Source: Blastomonas ursincola (GTDB lineage Bacteria; Pseudomonadota; Alphaproteobacteria; Sphingomonadales; Sphingomonadaceae). From it: a stretch of DNA of 64,000 nt. The notes beneath the pieces are model-generated. The model had not been told where the DNA came from. It did no database searches and saw nothing but the letters and a program-made list of their open reading frames with translations. The stretch spans positions 1,103,132 through 1,167,131 of the forward strand of contig NZ_VDES01000002.1 of NCBI RefSeq assembly GCF_013607875.1, given 5' to 3'. Position 1 is the stretch's first letter. Each line of letters opens with the position of its first letter. The translations under genes and the position numbers were made by a program. This document shows, piece after piece, positions 34,830 to 43,573 of this stretch.

Positions 34830-34884
34830 TCGCTGACACGATTGTCAGTTGCAAGACGCCCGGTGCCGGGTCTAGCCTCGCGGC

Positions 34885-36009
34885 ATGACCGAGATACGCC
34901 CCTTCACCATCGACGTGCCGCAAGCCGCGATCGACGACCTCCACGCCCGCATCCGCGCTGCCCGCTGGCCCGACAAGGAGCAGGTCGACGACTGGGACCA
35001 GGGCATTCCGCTCGCCGTAGTGCAGGATTTCGCGACCTATTGGGCCAAGCAATATGACTGGCGCGCGTGCGAGGCGGCGCTCAACGCTTATCCCAATTTC
35101 CTGATCGAGCTCGATGGGGTGGACATCCACTTCCTTCATATCCGCTCAAAGCACGAGGGCGCGCGCCCGCTCATCATGACGCATGGCTGGCCCGGATCGG
35201 TGCTCGAGTTCATGGGGGTCATCGAGCCGCTGACCAATCCGGCGGACCCGGCGGATGCGTTCCATCTGGTCATCCCCTCGCTTCCCGGCTTCGGCTTTTC
35301 GGGCAAGCCGAGCGAGACCGGCTGGTCGATCACGAAGATCGCGACGGCGTGGAACGACCTGATGCTGGCTTTGGGTTATGACCGCTATTTCGCGCAGGGC
35401 GGCGACTGGGGATCCGGCGTGACGCTGGAGATCGCGCGGCAGAATCTGGGTGCGTGCGCGGCGGTGCATTCGAACATGGTGCTGGCGCTGCCCGATCCTG
35501 CGACGATGGGCGACCTCAGCGACTTGGAAAAGCGCGCGGCGGCGCGGATGCAATATTATCAGGAGAAAGAGAGCGGCTATTCGTCGATCCAGAAGACGCG
35601 GCCGCAGACCATCGGCTATGCGCTCGCCGATTCCGCCGTGGGGCAGATGGCGTGGATCCTCGAGAAATTCCGCAACTGGTCAGATTGCGACGACCAGTTC
35701 TCGGGCTTCAGCCGCGATGCGCTGCTCGATACGATCACGCTCTACTGGCTGACCAACTCGGCGGCCTCGTCGGCGCGGCTCTACTGGCACAGCTTCAATG
35801 CGATGGGCTTCGATCCGATCAGCCTGCCCACCGGCGGGACGATCTTCCCCAAGGAATTGTTCCAGACCTCGCGCCGCTGGGCGGAGAAGCGCTTCAGCAA
35901 CCTGATCTACTGGAACGAGGTCGACAAGGGCGGGCATTTCGCCGCGCTGGAAGTGCCCGATATCTTTGTCGAGGAAGTTCGCGCCTGTTTCCGGGGCGCC
36001 AGTCTCTGA
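34885..36009 (+). CDS. Epoxide hydrolase (EHN-domain alpha/beta hydrolase)
   Basis: A 374-residue enzyme. The N-terminal EHN domain (MTEIRPFTIDVPQAAIDDL) covers about 1-110; HGWPGS (about 94-99) is the oxyanion-hole motif; Asp174 in GGDWGS is the nucleophile, and His in KGGHFAALE near the C-terminus completes the triad. It would open epoxides to diols. Soluble epoxide hydrolases with this N-terminal domain are common in soil alphaproteobacteria; the substrate is not known. Confidence 0.9.
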   Translation: MTEIRPFTIDVPQAAIDDLHARIRAARWPDKEQVDDWDQGIPLAVVQDFATYWAKQYDWRACEAALNAYPNFLIELDGVDIHFLHIRSKHEGARPLIMTHGWPGSVLEFMGVIEPLTNPADPADAFHLVIPSLPGFGFSGKPSETGWSITKIATAWNDLMLALGYDRYFAQGGDWGSGVTLEIARQNLGACAAVHSNMVLALPDPATMGDLSDLEKRAAARMQYYQEKESGYSSIQKTRPQTIGYALADSAVGQMAWILEKFRNWSDCDDQFSGFSRDALLDTITLYWLTNSAASSARLYWHSFNAMGFDPISLPTGGTIFPKELFQTSRRWAEKRFSNLIYWNEVDKGGHFAALEVPDIFVEEVRACFRGASL

Positions 36010-36017
36010 GCGGCAAA

Positions 36018-36045
36018 CCCCGCCAGCGCGAGCGCGCTGACGGGG
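36018..36045. terminator. Hairpin between convergent epoxide hydrolase and TraB genes
   Basis: A 13-bp stem (36018-36030 with 36033-36045) with one mismatch and a 2-base loop. It lacks a T tract but lies exactly between two convergent genes, so it likely stops both transcripts. Confidence 0.65.
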
Positions 36046-36070
36046 CCTGCCAGGTCACGACCTGGGGAGA

Positions 36071-37036
36071 TCAGTTGCTGGTGACCTGAACGCTCTTGAT
36101 ACCTTCCTTGGCCAGCTGCGCCTGCACGCTGTCCTTGCCGACCAGATGCGCTGCGCCGACCGCCATGAACACGGTGCCGGGCTTGTCCATCCGCGCCTTG
36201 ATCCACCTGACCCAGTTCGCGTTGCGGTTCGTCAGCAGCGCATCGTAAAGGCCGGGATAGCTTTCCATGCCCTCGTTCATCAGCTTGTCGAGCGCAGCCT
36301 GATCGCCCTTGCCCCAGGCATCGACCAGGGCATCGATCTGGGTCGTCACTTCGGGCACGCCGTCAAGCGTCACGTCAAGGAACGCGACCTGCTCCTCGGT
36401 GCTCAGGCTGTCGAAAATGCCGAGCTGCTGCTCGACCGTTTCGAGCTGGCCGAGCGGCTTGTTCTGCGCCTTGGCGGCGCTGGTCAGCACCTTTTCCGCG
36501 CCGCTGTTGAGGTCATAGCCCTGCATCATCAGCGGCAGCGTGGTCAGCGTGACGCTGGCGAACCAGGGCTCATACTGGTCGAGCGCCACCGGCGGGATGT
36601 TGAGCGTGCCCAGCGTCTTTTCGTACTTGGTCAGCACCGGCGGGGTCAGCAGGCTGCGCAGCGTGATGCCCTGCGGATTGGTCGCCAGCTTGTTGACGGT
36701 GGCCTGCATGGCGGTGGGATCCGACGGTTCCTGCACCTCCAGGATCAGCTCGTCCGAAGCGTCGAACGCGGTCTTGATGTCGCCCTTCAGCCAGTTGAGC
36801 CCGGGGCGCAGCACATGGACGGTGCCGAACAGATAGATGGTCGTGTCCTGGTCACGCACCACCCACATTGCGGGGTTGACGTCCTTCATGGCCGGGGCAG
36901 GGGCGGGGCCGAGTGCTTCGGCAACCGAGGTCGGCTGCTGGGCGAGCAGCGGCTCGCTGGCAAAGCCGATGGTGGCGATCGCGGCGACGGCCAGCGTGGC
37001 CGCGCCCGATTTCAGCGTCTTGAACAACTTGGTCAT
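36071..37036 (-). CDS. TraB/GumN family protein
   Basis: A 321-residue exported protein with a signal peptide (1 to about 32, ending PLLAQ). The two conserved parts of this family are visible: LFGTVHVLRPGL near the start (GT-x-H) and the end motif VFMAVGAAHLVGKDSV. Members are EreA/ChaN-like, possibly metal-dependent hydrolases; GumN belongs to xanthan clusters in Xanthomonas but function is unproven. No exopolysaccharide genes are nearby. Confidence 0.88.
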   Translation of the reverse strand: MTKLFKTLKSGAATLAVAAIATIGFASEPLLAQQPTSVAEALGPAPAPAMKDVNPAMWVVRDQDTTIYLFGTVHVLRPGLNWLKGDIKTAFDASDELILEVQEPSDPTAMQATVNKLATNPQGITLRSLLTPPVLTKYEKTLGTLNIPPVALDQYEPWFASVTLTTLPLMMQGYDLNSGAEKVLTSAAKAQNKPLGQLETVEQQLGIFDSLSTEEQVAFLDVTLDGVPEVTTQIDALVDAWGKGDQAALDKLMNEGMESYPGLYDALLTNRNANWVRWIKARMDKPGTVFMAVGAAHLVGKDSVQAQLAKEGIKSVQVTSN

Positions 37037-37078
37037 GGGGTCATCCTCTCGGGTCGATAGGGGTTAGGGGCAGGGGGT

Positions 37079-37498
37079 TTAACGGAACTTGTACCAGGCA
37101 AAGGCAATCACGCTGCCGATGATGCTGGCCATGAACAGCCATAGCGCATCGGGCTCCGGGACGAGGCCGCCCTTCCACAGGATGAACCAGGTGGGAAAGC
37201 CGATCAGCATCACATTGCCCGCAACGACCGTGGTCTTGGTGTGAATGACACGTTCGTGCTCGTCGGATACCTTCATCAGCTTCCACGAGCCGAAGCCGAT
37301 CGCGACGACGAACACGATCGCGCTGGTGACGGCCAGCCAGGGCGGAATGCTGTTGGCTGCGAGCAGCCCGGCCTCGTCATCCTCGAAAAAGCCGACAAGA
37401 AAGCCCGAGACCAGCCCGACGGCGAACAGCGCGCCGACGACGGTGTTGATGCGCCGTTGCCGCTGCCGGGCGCGCATCTGCCAATCCTGATCAACCAT
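37079..37498 (-). CDS. Small membrane protein paired with an XRE regulator
   Basis: A 139-residue protein with four predicted helices (about 20-42, 58-80, 97-114, 119-136). The start ATG 37498 overlaps the regulator stop by eight bases. Pairs of a short XRE regulator and a four-helix membrane protein are a recurrent arrangement in bacteria, where the membrane partner may influence the regulator; function here is unknown. Confidence 0.75.
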   Translation of the reverse strand: MVDQDWQMRARQRQRRINTVVGALFAVGLVSGFLVGFFEDDEAGLLAANSIPPWLAVTSAIVFVVAIGFGSWKLMKVSDEHERVIHTKTTVVAGNVMLIGFPTWFILWKGGLVPEPDALWLFMASIIGSVIAFAWYKFR

Positions 37499-37694
37499 GG
37501 TCGCCTCCATCATCGAAAATCTCCTCGATCGTCATGCCGAACAGCCGCGCGATCCGGAAAGCCAGCGGCAGCGACGGGTCGTACTTGCCCGTCTCGATCG
37601 CATTGACCGCCTGGCGCGAGACATCGAGCCGCGCGCCCAGTTCTGCCTGGCTCCAGTCGCGCTCTGCACGCAGCACTTTCAGCCGGTTTTTCAT
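37491..37694 (-). CDS. XRE-family helix-turn-helix regulator
   Basis: A 67-residue regulator. The helix-turn-helix RLKVLRAERDWSQAELGARLDVSRQAVNAIETGKYDPSLPL is canonical for the short YozG/Cro-type group, with the tail FRIARLFGMTIEEIFDDG. ATG 37694 gives the typical N-terminus; an upstream ATG at 37727 is in frame. It overlaps the membrane protein gene. Confidence 0.88.
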   Translation of the reverse strand: MKNRLKVLRAERDWSQAELGARLDVSRQAVNAIETGKYDPSLPLAFRIARLFGMTIEEIFDDGGDHG

Positions 37695-37748
37695 TCCAAA
37701 CACTCTCTGCCAGGTGTCGAAGGACACTGACCTTTTGTCATGTGACCC

Positions 37749-37780
37749 TGACTATATGTCGTGATTCGCTGACTATGTCA
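37749..37780. promoter_or_regulatory. Direct repeats TGACTAT(A)TGTC upstream of the XRE gene
   Basis: TGACTATATGTC (37749-37760) and TGACTATGTCA (37770-37780) start 21 bases apart. Both contain TGAC...GTC dyads, about 55-85 bases before the XRE start. Candidate operator for autoregulation. Confidence 0.45.
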
Positions 37781-37904
37781 AGCGACCCTTACCATCTGCA
37801 ATCCTCACCTGACATACGCTACGGAAACGCCGGTTTCCCAGTGGCTGGTCAGGGGGGCGGGCGGCTGATAGCCTTGGCCCAAAAGCGACAAGGGAGAGAC
37901 CATC

Positions 37905-40013
37905 ATGGCGAGCGAATCGGCGACCAGCATCCACGCGCGCACCTGCCATCTGTGCGAGGCCAATTGCGGCGTTCTGGTCGAGGTGCAGGGGCGCAAGACC
38001 GTGTCGATCAGAGGCAATCCCGATCATGTGCTCTCCCGCGGCCATATCTGCCCCAAGGCGACCGCGCTCGCCGACCTTCAGGACGATCCCGACCGGCTTC
38101 GCCGCCCGATCAAGCGCACCGCCGATGGCTGGCAGGAGATCGACTGGGAAACCGCCTTTGCCGAGATCGGCGCGCGGATGGCGGGGATCATCGCCAGCGG
38201 CGGCCAGCCCGCGCTCTATATGGGCAATCCCAATGCGCACAATTATGCCACCGGCACGCAGACCGGGGTGCTGCGCAAGGCGTTGGGGGTGCGCACGCTC
38301 TATTCCGCCTCGACGCTCGACCAGATCCCGCATCAGCTCGTCCAGATGTGGATGTACGGGCACAATGCGCTGTTCCCGATTCCCGATGTCGAACGCACGC
38401 ACTTCATGCTCATCATTGGCGGCAATCCGCTCGCCAGCAACGGCAGCGTCTGGACCGTGCCCGATGTGAAGAAGCGGCTGAAGGCGGTGCAGGCGCGCGG
38501 CGGGCAGGTGGTCGTCATTGATCCGCGCCGCACCGAGACCGCGAAGATCGCGAGCGCGCACCATTTCATCCGCCCCGGCACCGATACCGCGCTGCTGCTC
38601 GCGCTGCTGAAGGCGCTCGACGAGGCCGGGCTGGTCGCGCCGGGCAGACTCGCACCGATGCTCGACGACGGCTGGGATGCCGCGTGGCAGGCGATTCGCG
38701 GCTTCGAGGTTGCACCGCTCGCCGCGCATTGCGGGATCGACGAAGCCGTCATCCGCGATCTCGCCGCGAAGCTCGGCAGCGGCGATCCGGCGATCGTCTA
38801 CGGCCGCATGGGCGTTTCCGTCACCGAAGCAGGCACGCTCAACCTCTGGCTGATCCAGCTTCTCAACATCGCCACTGGCAATCTCGACCGCGAGGGCGGG
38901 GTGATGTTCTCCTCGCCGGTGGTCGATCTGGTCGCGGGGGCGGGGCCGGGCACCTATGACCGCTTCCGCTCACGCATCGGCAACCGGCCCGAGGTGATCA
39001 GCGAATTCCCCTGCGCGCTGCTGCCCGAGGAGATCGCCACGCCGGGCGAGGGGCAGGTCAAGGCGCTGGTCGTGATCTCGGGCAACCCTGCATTGTCCGC
39101 TCCCGGCGCGTGGGGCGAGGCGCTGCCGCAGCTCGACCTGATGGTGTCGATCGACATGTACGTCACCGCGACCAGCGCGCACGCGCACTACATCTTGCCG
39201 CCGTGCGGGCCGCTGGAAAAGGACCATTATCCGCTGCTGCTCGGCCCGATCGCGATCCGCAACTATGCCGATTATTCGGCGCCCACGCTGCCGATGGAGG
39301 AGGGGGCGAAGGCCGATTGGGAGATCGTGGCAGAGCTGGCGCGCGCGATCCTGGCGGCCAAGGGCGAGGCGGTGCCCAATATCGTCCCGCCACGCGCGGT
39401 GCTCTCCTCGATGCTCGCGCGCTCGGACTATCCGGTGACGCTGGAGGAGCTTGAGGCGAACCCCAATGGCGTCGATTTCGGACCGCATGTGCAGCGCTTG
39501 CCCGAGCGGTTGCAGACGCCCGACAAGCGCATCGCCTGCGCGCCGCCGCTGTGCCTCGAGGCGCTGAAGCAATGGCGCGCCGATCTGGCACAGGTGCCCG
39601 AAGGCCAGTTGCTGCTGATCGGGCGGCGGCATGTGCGCAACAACAACAGCTGGCTGCACAACAGCCCGCGCCTCGCCAAGGGGCCCGACCGCTGCACCGC
39701 GATGATCCATCCCGACGACGCGGCGGCGCACGGCATCGCCACCGGCGACCAGGTGCGCGTCACCAGCCGCGTGGGATCGGTGCAACTCGCGGCCGAAGTG
39801 AGCGAGGATGTGATGCCGGGCGTGATCTCGATCCCGCACGGCTTCGGCCAGGACAAGCCGGGGACGCGGCTCTCGGTCGCGGCCAAGCGTCCCGGCGTCT
39901 CGCTCAACGACCTCACCGATCCGGCGGCGATGGACCCGATTTCGGGCAATGCCGTGCTCAACGGAACGCCGGTGACGCTGGAAAAGGTCGAACAGGCGGT
40001 GGCGGCGGAGTAG
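37905..40013 (+). CDS. Molybdopterin-dependent oxidoreductase (DMSO reductase superfamily)
   Basis: A 702-residue enzyme with an N-terminal [4Fe-4S] motif: HLCEANCGVLVEV...HICPKA (C-x2-C-x3-C-x-n-C). Later blocks include GDPAIVYGRMGVSV, VVISGNPALSAPGAW and the end domain VRVTSRVGSVQLAAEVSEDVMPGVISIPHGFGQ, typical of molybdopterin binding and the aspartate-decarboxylase-like barrel. No partner subunit, Fe-S protein or FdhD gene is adjacent. Substrate is unknown; the length suits a soluble single-subunit enzyme. No Tat signal is visible, so it is probably cytoplasmic. Confidence 0.85.
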   Translation: MASESATSIHARTCHLCEANCGVLVEVQGRKTVSIRGNPDHVLSRGHICPKATALADLQDDPDRLRRPIKRTADGWQEIDWETAFAEIGARMAGIIASGGQPALYMGNPNAHNYATGTQTGVLRKALGVRTLYSASTLDQIPHQLVQMWMYGHNALFPIPDVERTHFMLIIGGNPLASNGSVWTVPDVKKRLKAVQARGGQVVVIDPRRTETAKIASAHHFIRPGTDTALLLALLKALDEAGLVAPGRLAPMLDDGWDAAWQAIRGFEVAPLAAHCGIDEAVIRDLAAKLGSGDPAIVYGRMGVSVTEAGTLNLWLIQLLNIATGNLDREGGVMFSSPVVDLVAGAGPGTYDRFRSRIGNRPEVISEFPCALLPEEIATPGEGQVKALVVISGNPALSAPGAWGEALPQLDLMVSIDMYVTATSAHAHYILPPCGPLEKDHYPLLLGPIAIRNYADYSAPTLPMEEGAKADWEIVAELARAILAAKGEAVPNIVPPRAVLSSMLARSDYPVTLEELEANPNGVDFGPHVQRLPERLQTPDKRIACAPPLCLEALKQWRADLAQVPEGQLLLIGRRHVRNNNSWLHNSPRLAKGPDRCTAMIHPDDAAAHGIATGDQVRVTSRVGSVQLAAEVSEDVMPGVISIPHGFGQDKPGTRLSVAAKRPGVSLNDLTDPAAMDPISGNAVLNGTPVTLEKVEQAVAAE

Positions 40014-40034
40014 CTTTCGGTATCTAGCGAAAGC

Positions 40035-40115
40035 CGTCACCCCCGCGAAAACGGGGGTCCCGCTTCATTTCGGCTTGGTCGCAGAAGCGGGATTCCCGCG
40101 TTCGCGGGAATGACG
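40035..40115. repeat. REP-type element, CCCGCG family, copy 1
   Basis: CGTCACCCCCGCGAAAACGGGGG and GCGGGATTCCCGCG...GGGAATGACG form a composite palindrome. Copy 2 is at 47597-47679, with AT-variants between the arms. Confidence 0.75.
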
Positions 40116-40239
40116 GGTGATCGTTGGCAAAGCTCAACTAAACCCCCTGACACCAACCCTGAATCACCTCTCCCTTGACCCGCGCCCTCCCATCCGCCAA
40201 AGCGCGGCGCATCTTTTTGCAACTGCAAAGGCCGGACGT

Positions 40240-41109
40240 TTGAGCGAGCACAGCCTTTCCTTTCAGGACATGATCCTGACCCTGCACAATTTCTGGAGCC
40301 AGCACGGCTGCCTGATCCTGCAGCCTTATGACATGCCGATGGGTGCGGGCACGTTCCACACCGCCACGACCCTGCGCGCGCTTGGCCCCGATCCGTGGAA
40401 CGCCGCGTTTGTCCAGCCCTGCCGCCGCCCCACCGACGGGCGTTATGGCGAAAATCCCAACCGGCTGCAGCATTACTATCAGTATCAGGTGATCCTGAAG
40501 CCCTCGCCGGGCAACATCCAGCAGCTCTATCTCGACAGCCTCACCGCGATCGGCGTCGACCCGCTGCTGCACGACATCCGCTTCGTCGAGGACGACTGGG
40601 AAAGCCCGACTCTGGGCGCCTGGGGCCTGGGCTGGGAGGTCTGGTGCGACGGCATGGAGGTGACGCAGTTCACCTATTTCCAGCAGATGGGCGGGTTCGA
40701 CTGCAAGCCGGTGGCGGGCGAGCTGACCTATGGGCTCGAACGTCTCGCCATGTACATCCAGGGCAAGGACAGCGTGTACGACCTCGATTTCAATGGTCGC
40801 GGCGTGACTTATGGCGACGTGTTCCTCGAAAACGAACGCCAGATGAGCGCGTGGAATTTCGAGCATGCGAACACCGACAGCCTGTTCGATGCGTTCAGGA
40901 AGGCGGTGGCCGAGTGCGAGAACTGCCTCGACGCCAAGCTGCCGATTCCCGCGTACGAGCAGGCGATCCAGGCGAGCCACGTGTTCAACCTGCTCCAGGC
41001 GCGCGGCGTGATCTCGGTCGCCGAACGCCAGGCCTATATGGGCCGCGTGCGCGATCTGGCGAAAGGCAGCTGCCAGGCGTGGATGGAGAAGAACGGGTGG
41101 GCGGCGTGA
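40240..41109 (+). CDS. glyQ: Glycyl-tRNA synthetase alpha subunit
   Basis: A 289-residue subunit of the tetrameric alpha2-beta2 enzyme that charges tRNA-Gly. Family phrases include [52 protein letters not shown] and [10 protein letters not shown]. The TTG start 40240 is chosen because it gives the family's usual length; no ATG is near except M11 at 40270. The gene is followed by a REP element and glyS. The pairing identifies it surely. Confidence 0.93.
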   Translation: MSEHSLSFQDMILTLHNFWSQHGCLILQPYDMPMGAGTFHTATTLRALGPDPWNAAFVQPCRRPTDGRYGENPNRLQHYYQYQVILKPSPGNIQQLYLDSLTAIGVDPLLHDIRFVEDDWESPTLGAWGLGWEVWCDGMEVTQFTYFQQMGGFDCKPVAGELTYGLERLAMYIQGKDSVYDLDFNGRGVTYGDVFLENERQMSAWNFEHANTDSLFDAFRKAVAECENCLDAKLPIPAYEQAIQASHVFNLLQARGVISVAERQAYMGRVRDLAKGSCQAWMEKNGWAA

Positions 41110-41129
41110 TGATGCGAACCTCCAACCAC

Positions 41130-41229
41130 CGTCACCCTGAACTTGTTTCAGGGTCCATCGGGCACCAAGCACCTTCGCCCTATCGGCTTCGTAACGGTCG
41201 ATGGATGCTGAAACAAGTTCAGCATGACG
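41130..41229. repeat. REP-type element, CTGAACTTGTTTCAG family, copy 2
   Basis: Lies between glyQ and glyS. Left arm CGTCACCCTGAACTTG and right arm CTGAAACAAGTTCAGCATGACG match the copies at 32554-32644 and 52630-52720. Confidence 0.8.
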
Positions 41230-41260
41230 GGGTATGCGAAATGGGCGGGGAGCGCGCGGC

Positions 41261-43531
41261 ATGACCGATTTCCTGCTCGAACTCCTCTCCGAGGAAATCC
41301 CCGCGCGGATGCAGGCCAAGGCCCGTACCGACCTCGAAAAGCTGTTTGCCGACCAGCTCGCTGCTGCCGGGCTGAAGGCGGAAAGCCTCCAGACCTTCTC
41401 GACCCCGCGCCGTCTCGTGCTGATCGCGCGTGGGTTGCCCGAGACGACCGAGGCGGTGTCCGAGGAGCTGAAAGGCCCGCCCGCCGATGCACCCGATGCC
41501 GCAGTCGAGGGCTTTCTGCGCAAGGCGGGGCTGACCCGCGACGCGCTCGAGACCCGCGACGTCAAGGGGCGTGCGACGCTGTTCGCGGTCATCGCCAAGC
41601 CGGGCCGCGCCACCGCCGATGTGCTGTCCGACGCGATCCCCGCGATCGTCCGCGCCTTTCCCTGGCCCAAGTCGATGCGCTGGGGTGCGGCGAGCCAGAC
41701 GACGGAATCGCTGCGCTGGGTGCGTCCGCTGCAGGGCATCATCGCGCTCTTGGGCGGCTATGTCGTGCCGTGCGAGGTCGACGGGCTGGTCGCGGGCAAC
41801 ACCACCGTCGGCCACCGCTTCCACCACAAGGGCGCGGTCACGGTTTCGGGTGTCGAGGATTATGCCGATGCACTGCGCGCCGCGCATGTGATCGTCGACC
41901 ATGAGGAACGCGCGAGCATCATCCGCGACGGCGCGGTGAAGGCGGCGGCGGACGCCGGTTTTGTCCTCGTCGAGGACGAGGGGCTGGTCGTCGAGAATGC
42001 CGGGCTGACCGAATGGCCGGTGCCGCTGCTCGGCCGTTTCGACCCGGCATTTCTTGAGGTCCCGCCTGAGGTCATCCAGCTAACTGCCCGCGTGAACCAG
42101 AAATATTTCGTTGTGCAGGATGCGAGCGGCGCGCTCGCCCCGGCATTCGTCTGCACCGCCAACATCGCCGCGCATGACGGCGGCCGGGCGATCGTCGCGG
42201 GCAACGAGAAGGTGCTGGCGGCGCGGCTCTCCGACGCGCGCTTCTTCTGGGAGCTCGACCAGAAGAAGACGCTCGAACAGCATGCCGAGAAGCTGAAGAA
42301 TATCGTCTTCCACGAAAAGCTGGGCACCGTCGCCGACAAGGTCGAACGCGTCGCCAAGCTCGCCCGCTGGCTGTGCGAAGAGGGGATCATCAAATCCTCC
42401 CCGAGCTCGCTCGGGGAGGATCGGGAGCATCTCGCCACCCTCGCCGAAAAGGCCGCCCACCTTTGCAAGGCCGATCTCGTCACCGAGATGGTCGGCGAAT
42501 TCCCCGAACTTCAGGGCCTTATGGGCGGTTATTACGCGGCGAAGGAAGGCCTCGATCCCCAGGTCGCCGCCGCCATCCGGGACCATTACAAGCCGGTCGG
42601 CCAGGGCGATGACGTGCCGACCGATCCGGTGACCGTGGCGGTGAGCCTGGCGGACAAGTTGGATACTTTGTTCTCATTTTTCTCTCACGAGATGATCCCA
42701 TCAGGATCGCGAGACCCGTTTGCCTTGAGACGATCAGGCCTAGCTGTAATCAGCTTGGTTTCACGCAATCAACTCAGGTTGCCACTCCTTGATGCATTGG
42801 CTGAAACACAGCGTGGCTTGCTTCTCCCTGACATCAATTTTGATGAGTGGCGGTCGAGCATTCGAGCTACCTTTGAGGGTAATCCGAGTGGTCCGATCGA
42901 TGGTCTAGCTGCAGTAATTATGTGGGCAACTTTGATGTCGGTGAGTGATTTCTTCGCCGACCGCCTCAAGGTCCAGCAGCGCGAGGCAGGGGTTCGGCAC
43001 GATCTGATCGACGCGGTGTTCGCGCTCGGGGGTGAGGACGATCTGGTCCGGCTGCTCGCCCGCGTGAAGGCCTTGCAGGGCTTTGTCGAGACGGGCGAGG
43101 GGGGCAATCTGCTCGCCGGGTACAAGCGCGCGGCGAATATTCTGAAGAAGGAAATGCCCTCTCCCCTTGAGGGGAGAGGAGGGAGCCGCGAAGCGGCGGA
43201 AGGAGAGGGGAAGTCGCCAACCTTTGCGCAGTCCCCCCTCCCAACCCTCCCCCCTGAAGGGGAGAGGGCTTACGAACTGGAACCTGCCGAGGCCGCGTTG
43301 ATCGCCGCGCTGGATGCCGCCGAACCCGCTGCCGATGCTGCGATCGCCGCCGAGGATTTCGAAGGCGCGATGGCTGCGCTCGCGGCCTTGCGCGCGCCGA
43401 TCGATGCGTTTTTCGAGAGCGTCACCGTCAACGATGCGGACGCGGCCAAGCGCGAGGCGCGGCTGAACCTGCTCGCGCGGTTCCGCGCTGCGGTCCACCG
43501 CGTCGCCGATTTTTCGAAGATCGAGGGTTAA
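41261..43531 (+). CDS. glyS: Glycyl-tRNA synthetase beta subunit
   Basis: A 756-residue subunit with typical blocks (MTDFLLELLSEEIPARM at the start, NPxGDP/LTEWPVPLLG, NQKYFVVQDASG, GLMGGYYAAKEG, DKLDTLFSFF, DPFALRRSGLAVI, and a C-terminal anticodon-binding end). Two in-frame palindromic inserts (42395-42420 and 43156-43268) and an unusually AT-rich stretch at about 42661-42960 interrupt an otherwise uniform gene; the reading frame is intact. The protein is about 60 residues longer than many homologs, chiefly through the inserts. It is essential, so the inserts must be tolerated. Confidence 0.93.
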   Translation: MTDFLLELLSEEIPARMQAKARTDLEKLFADQLAAAGLKAESLQTFSTPRRLVLIARGLPETTEAVSEELKGPPADAPDAAVEGFLRKAGLTRDALETRDVKGRATLFAVIAKPGRATADVLSDAIPAIVRAFPWPKSMRWGAASQTTESLRWVRPLQGIIALLGGYVVPCEVDGLVAGNTTVGHRFHHKGAVTVSGVEDYADALRAAHVIVDHEERASIIRDGAVKAAADAGFVLVEDEGLVVENAGLTEWPVPLLGRFDPAFLEVPPEVIQLTARVNQKYFVVQDASGALAPAFVCTANIAAHDGGRAIVAGNEKVLAARLSDARFFWELDQKKTLEQHAEKLKNIVFHEKLGTVADKVERVAKLARWLCEEGIIKSSPSSLGEDREHLATLAEKAAHLCKADLVTEMVGEFPELQGLMGGYYAAKEGLDPQVAAAIRDHYKPVGQGDDVPTDPVTVAVSLADKLDTLFSFFSHEMIPSGSRDPFALRRSGLAVISLVSRNQLRLPLLDALAETQRGLLLPDINFDEWRSSIRATFEGNPSGPIDGLAAVIMWATLMSVSDFFADRLKVQQREAGVRHDLIDAVFALGGEDDLVRLLARVKALQGFVETGEGGNLLAGYKRAANILKKEMPSPLEGRGGSREAAEGEGKSPTFAQSPLPTLPPEGERAYELEPAEAALIAALDAAEPAADAAIAAEDFEGAMAALAALRAPIDAFFESVTVNDADAAKREARLNLLARFRAAVHRVADFSKIEG
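42395..42420. repeat. Perfect palindrome inside glyS
   Basis: TCCTCCCCGAG-CTCG-CTCGGGGAGGA, 11-bp arms. It is in frame and codes SSPSSLGEDR-like residues at about 379-387. Similar palindromes occur in intergenic REP elements. Confidence 0.8.
43156..43268. repeat. REP-type element in frame within glyS
   Basis: CCCTCTCCCC-TTGA-GGGGAGAGG at the left (43157-43179) faces CCCCCCTGAAGGGGAGAGG at the right. The 113-base insert codes about 38 residues rich in Pro, Gly, Glu and Ser (about 633-670) and keeps the frame. Confidence 0.8.
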
Positions 43532-43573
43532 CTTCGACCGATAACCCATTCAAACACGGACAGGCTGAAGCTG

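Noticed and set aside
41130-41229. Intrinsic terminator between glyQ and glyS
   Set aside because: The hairpins lack T tracts and recur elsewhere as a repeat family; ending transcription here would cut glyS from its partner.
42661-42960. Insertion or intein in glyS
   Set aside because: The AT-rich stretch still encodes GlyS-like sequence without splice-type Cys/His-Asn ends, so replacement fits better than insertion.
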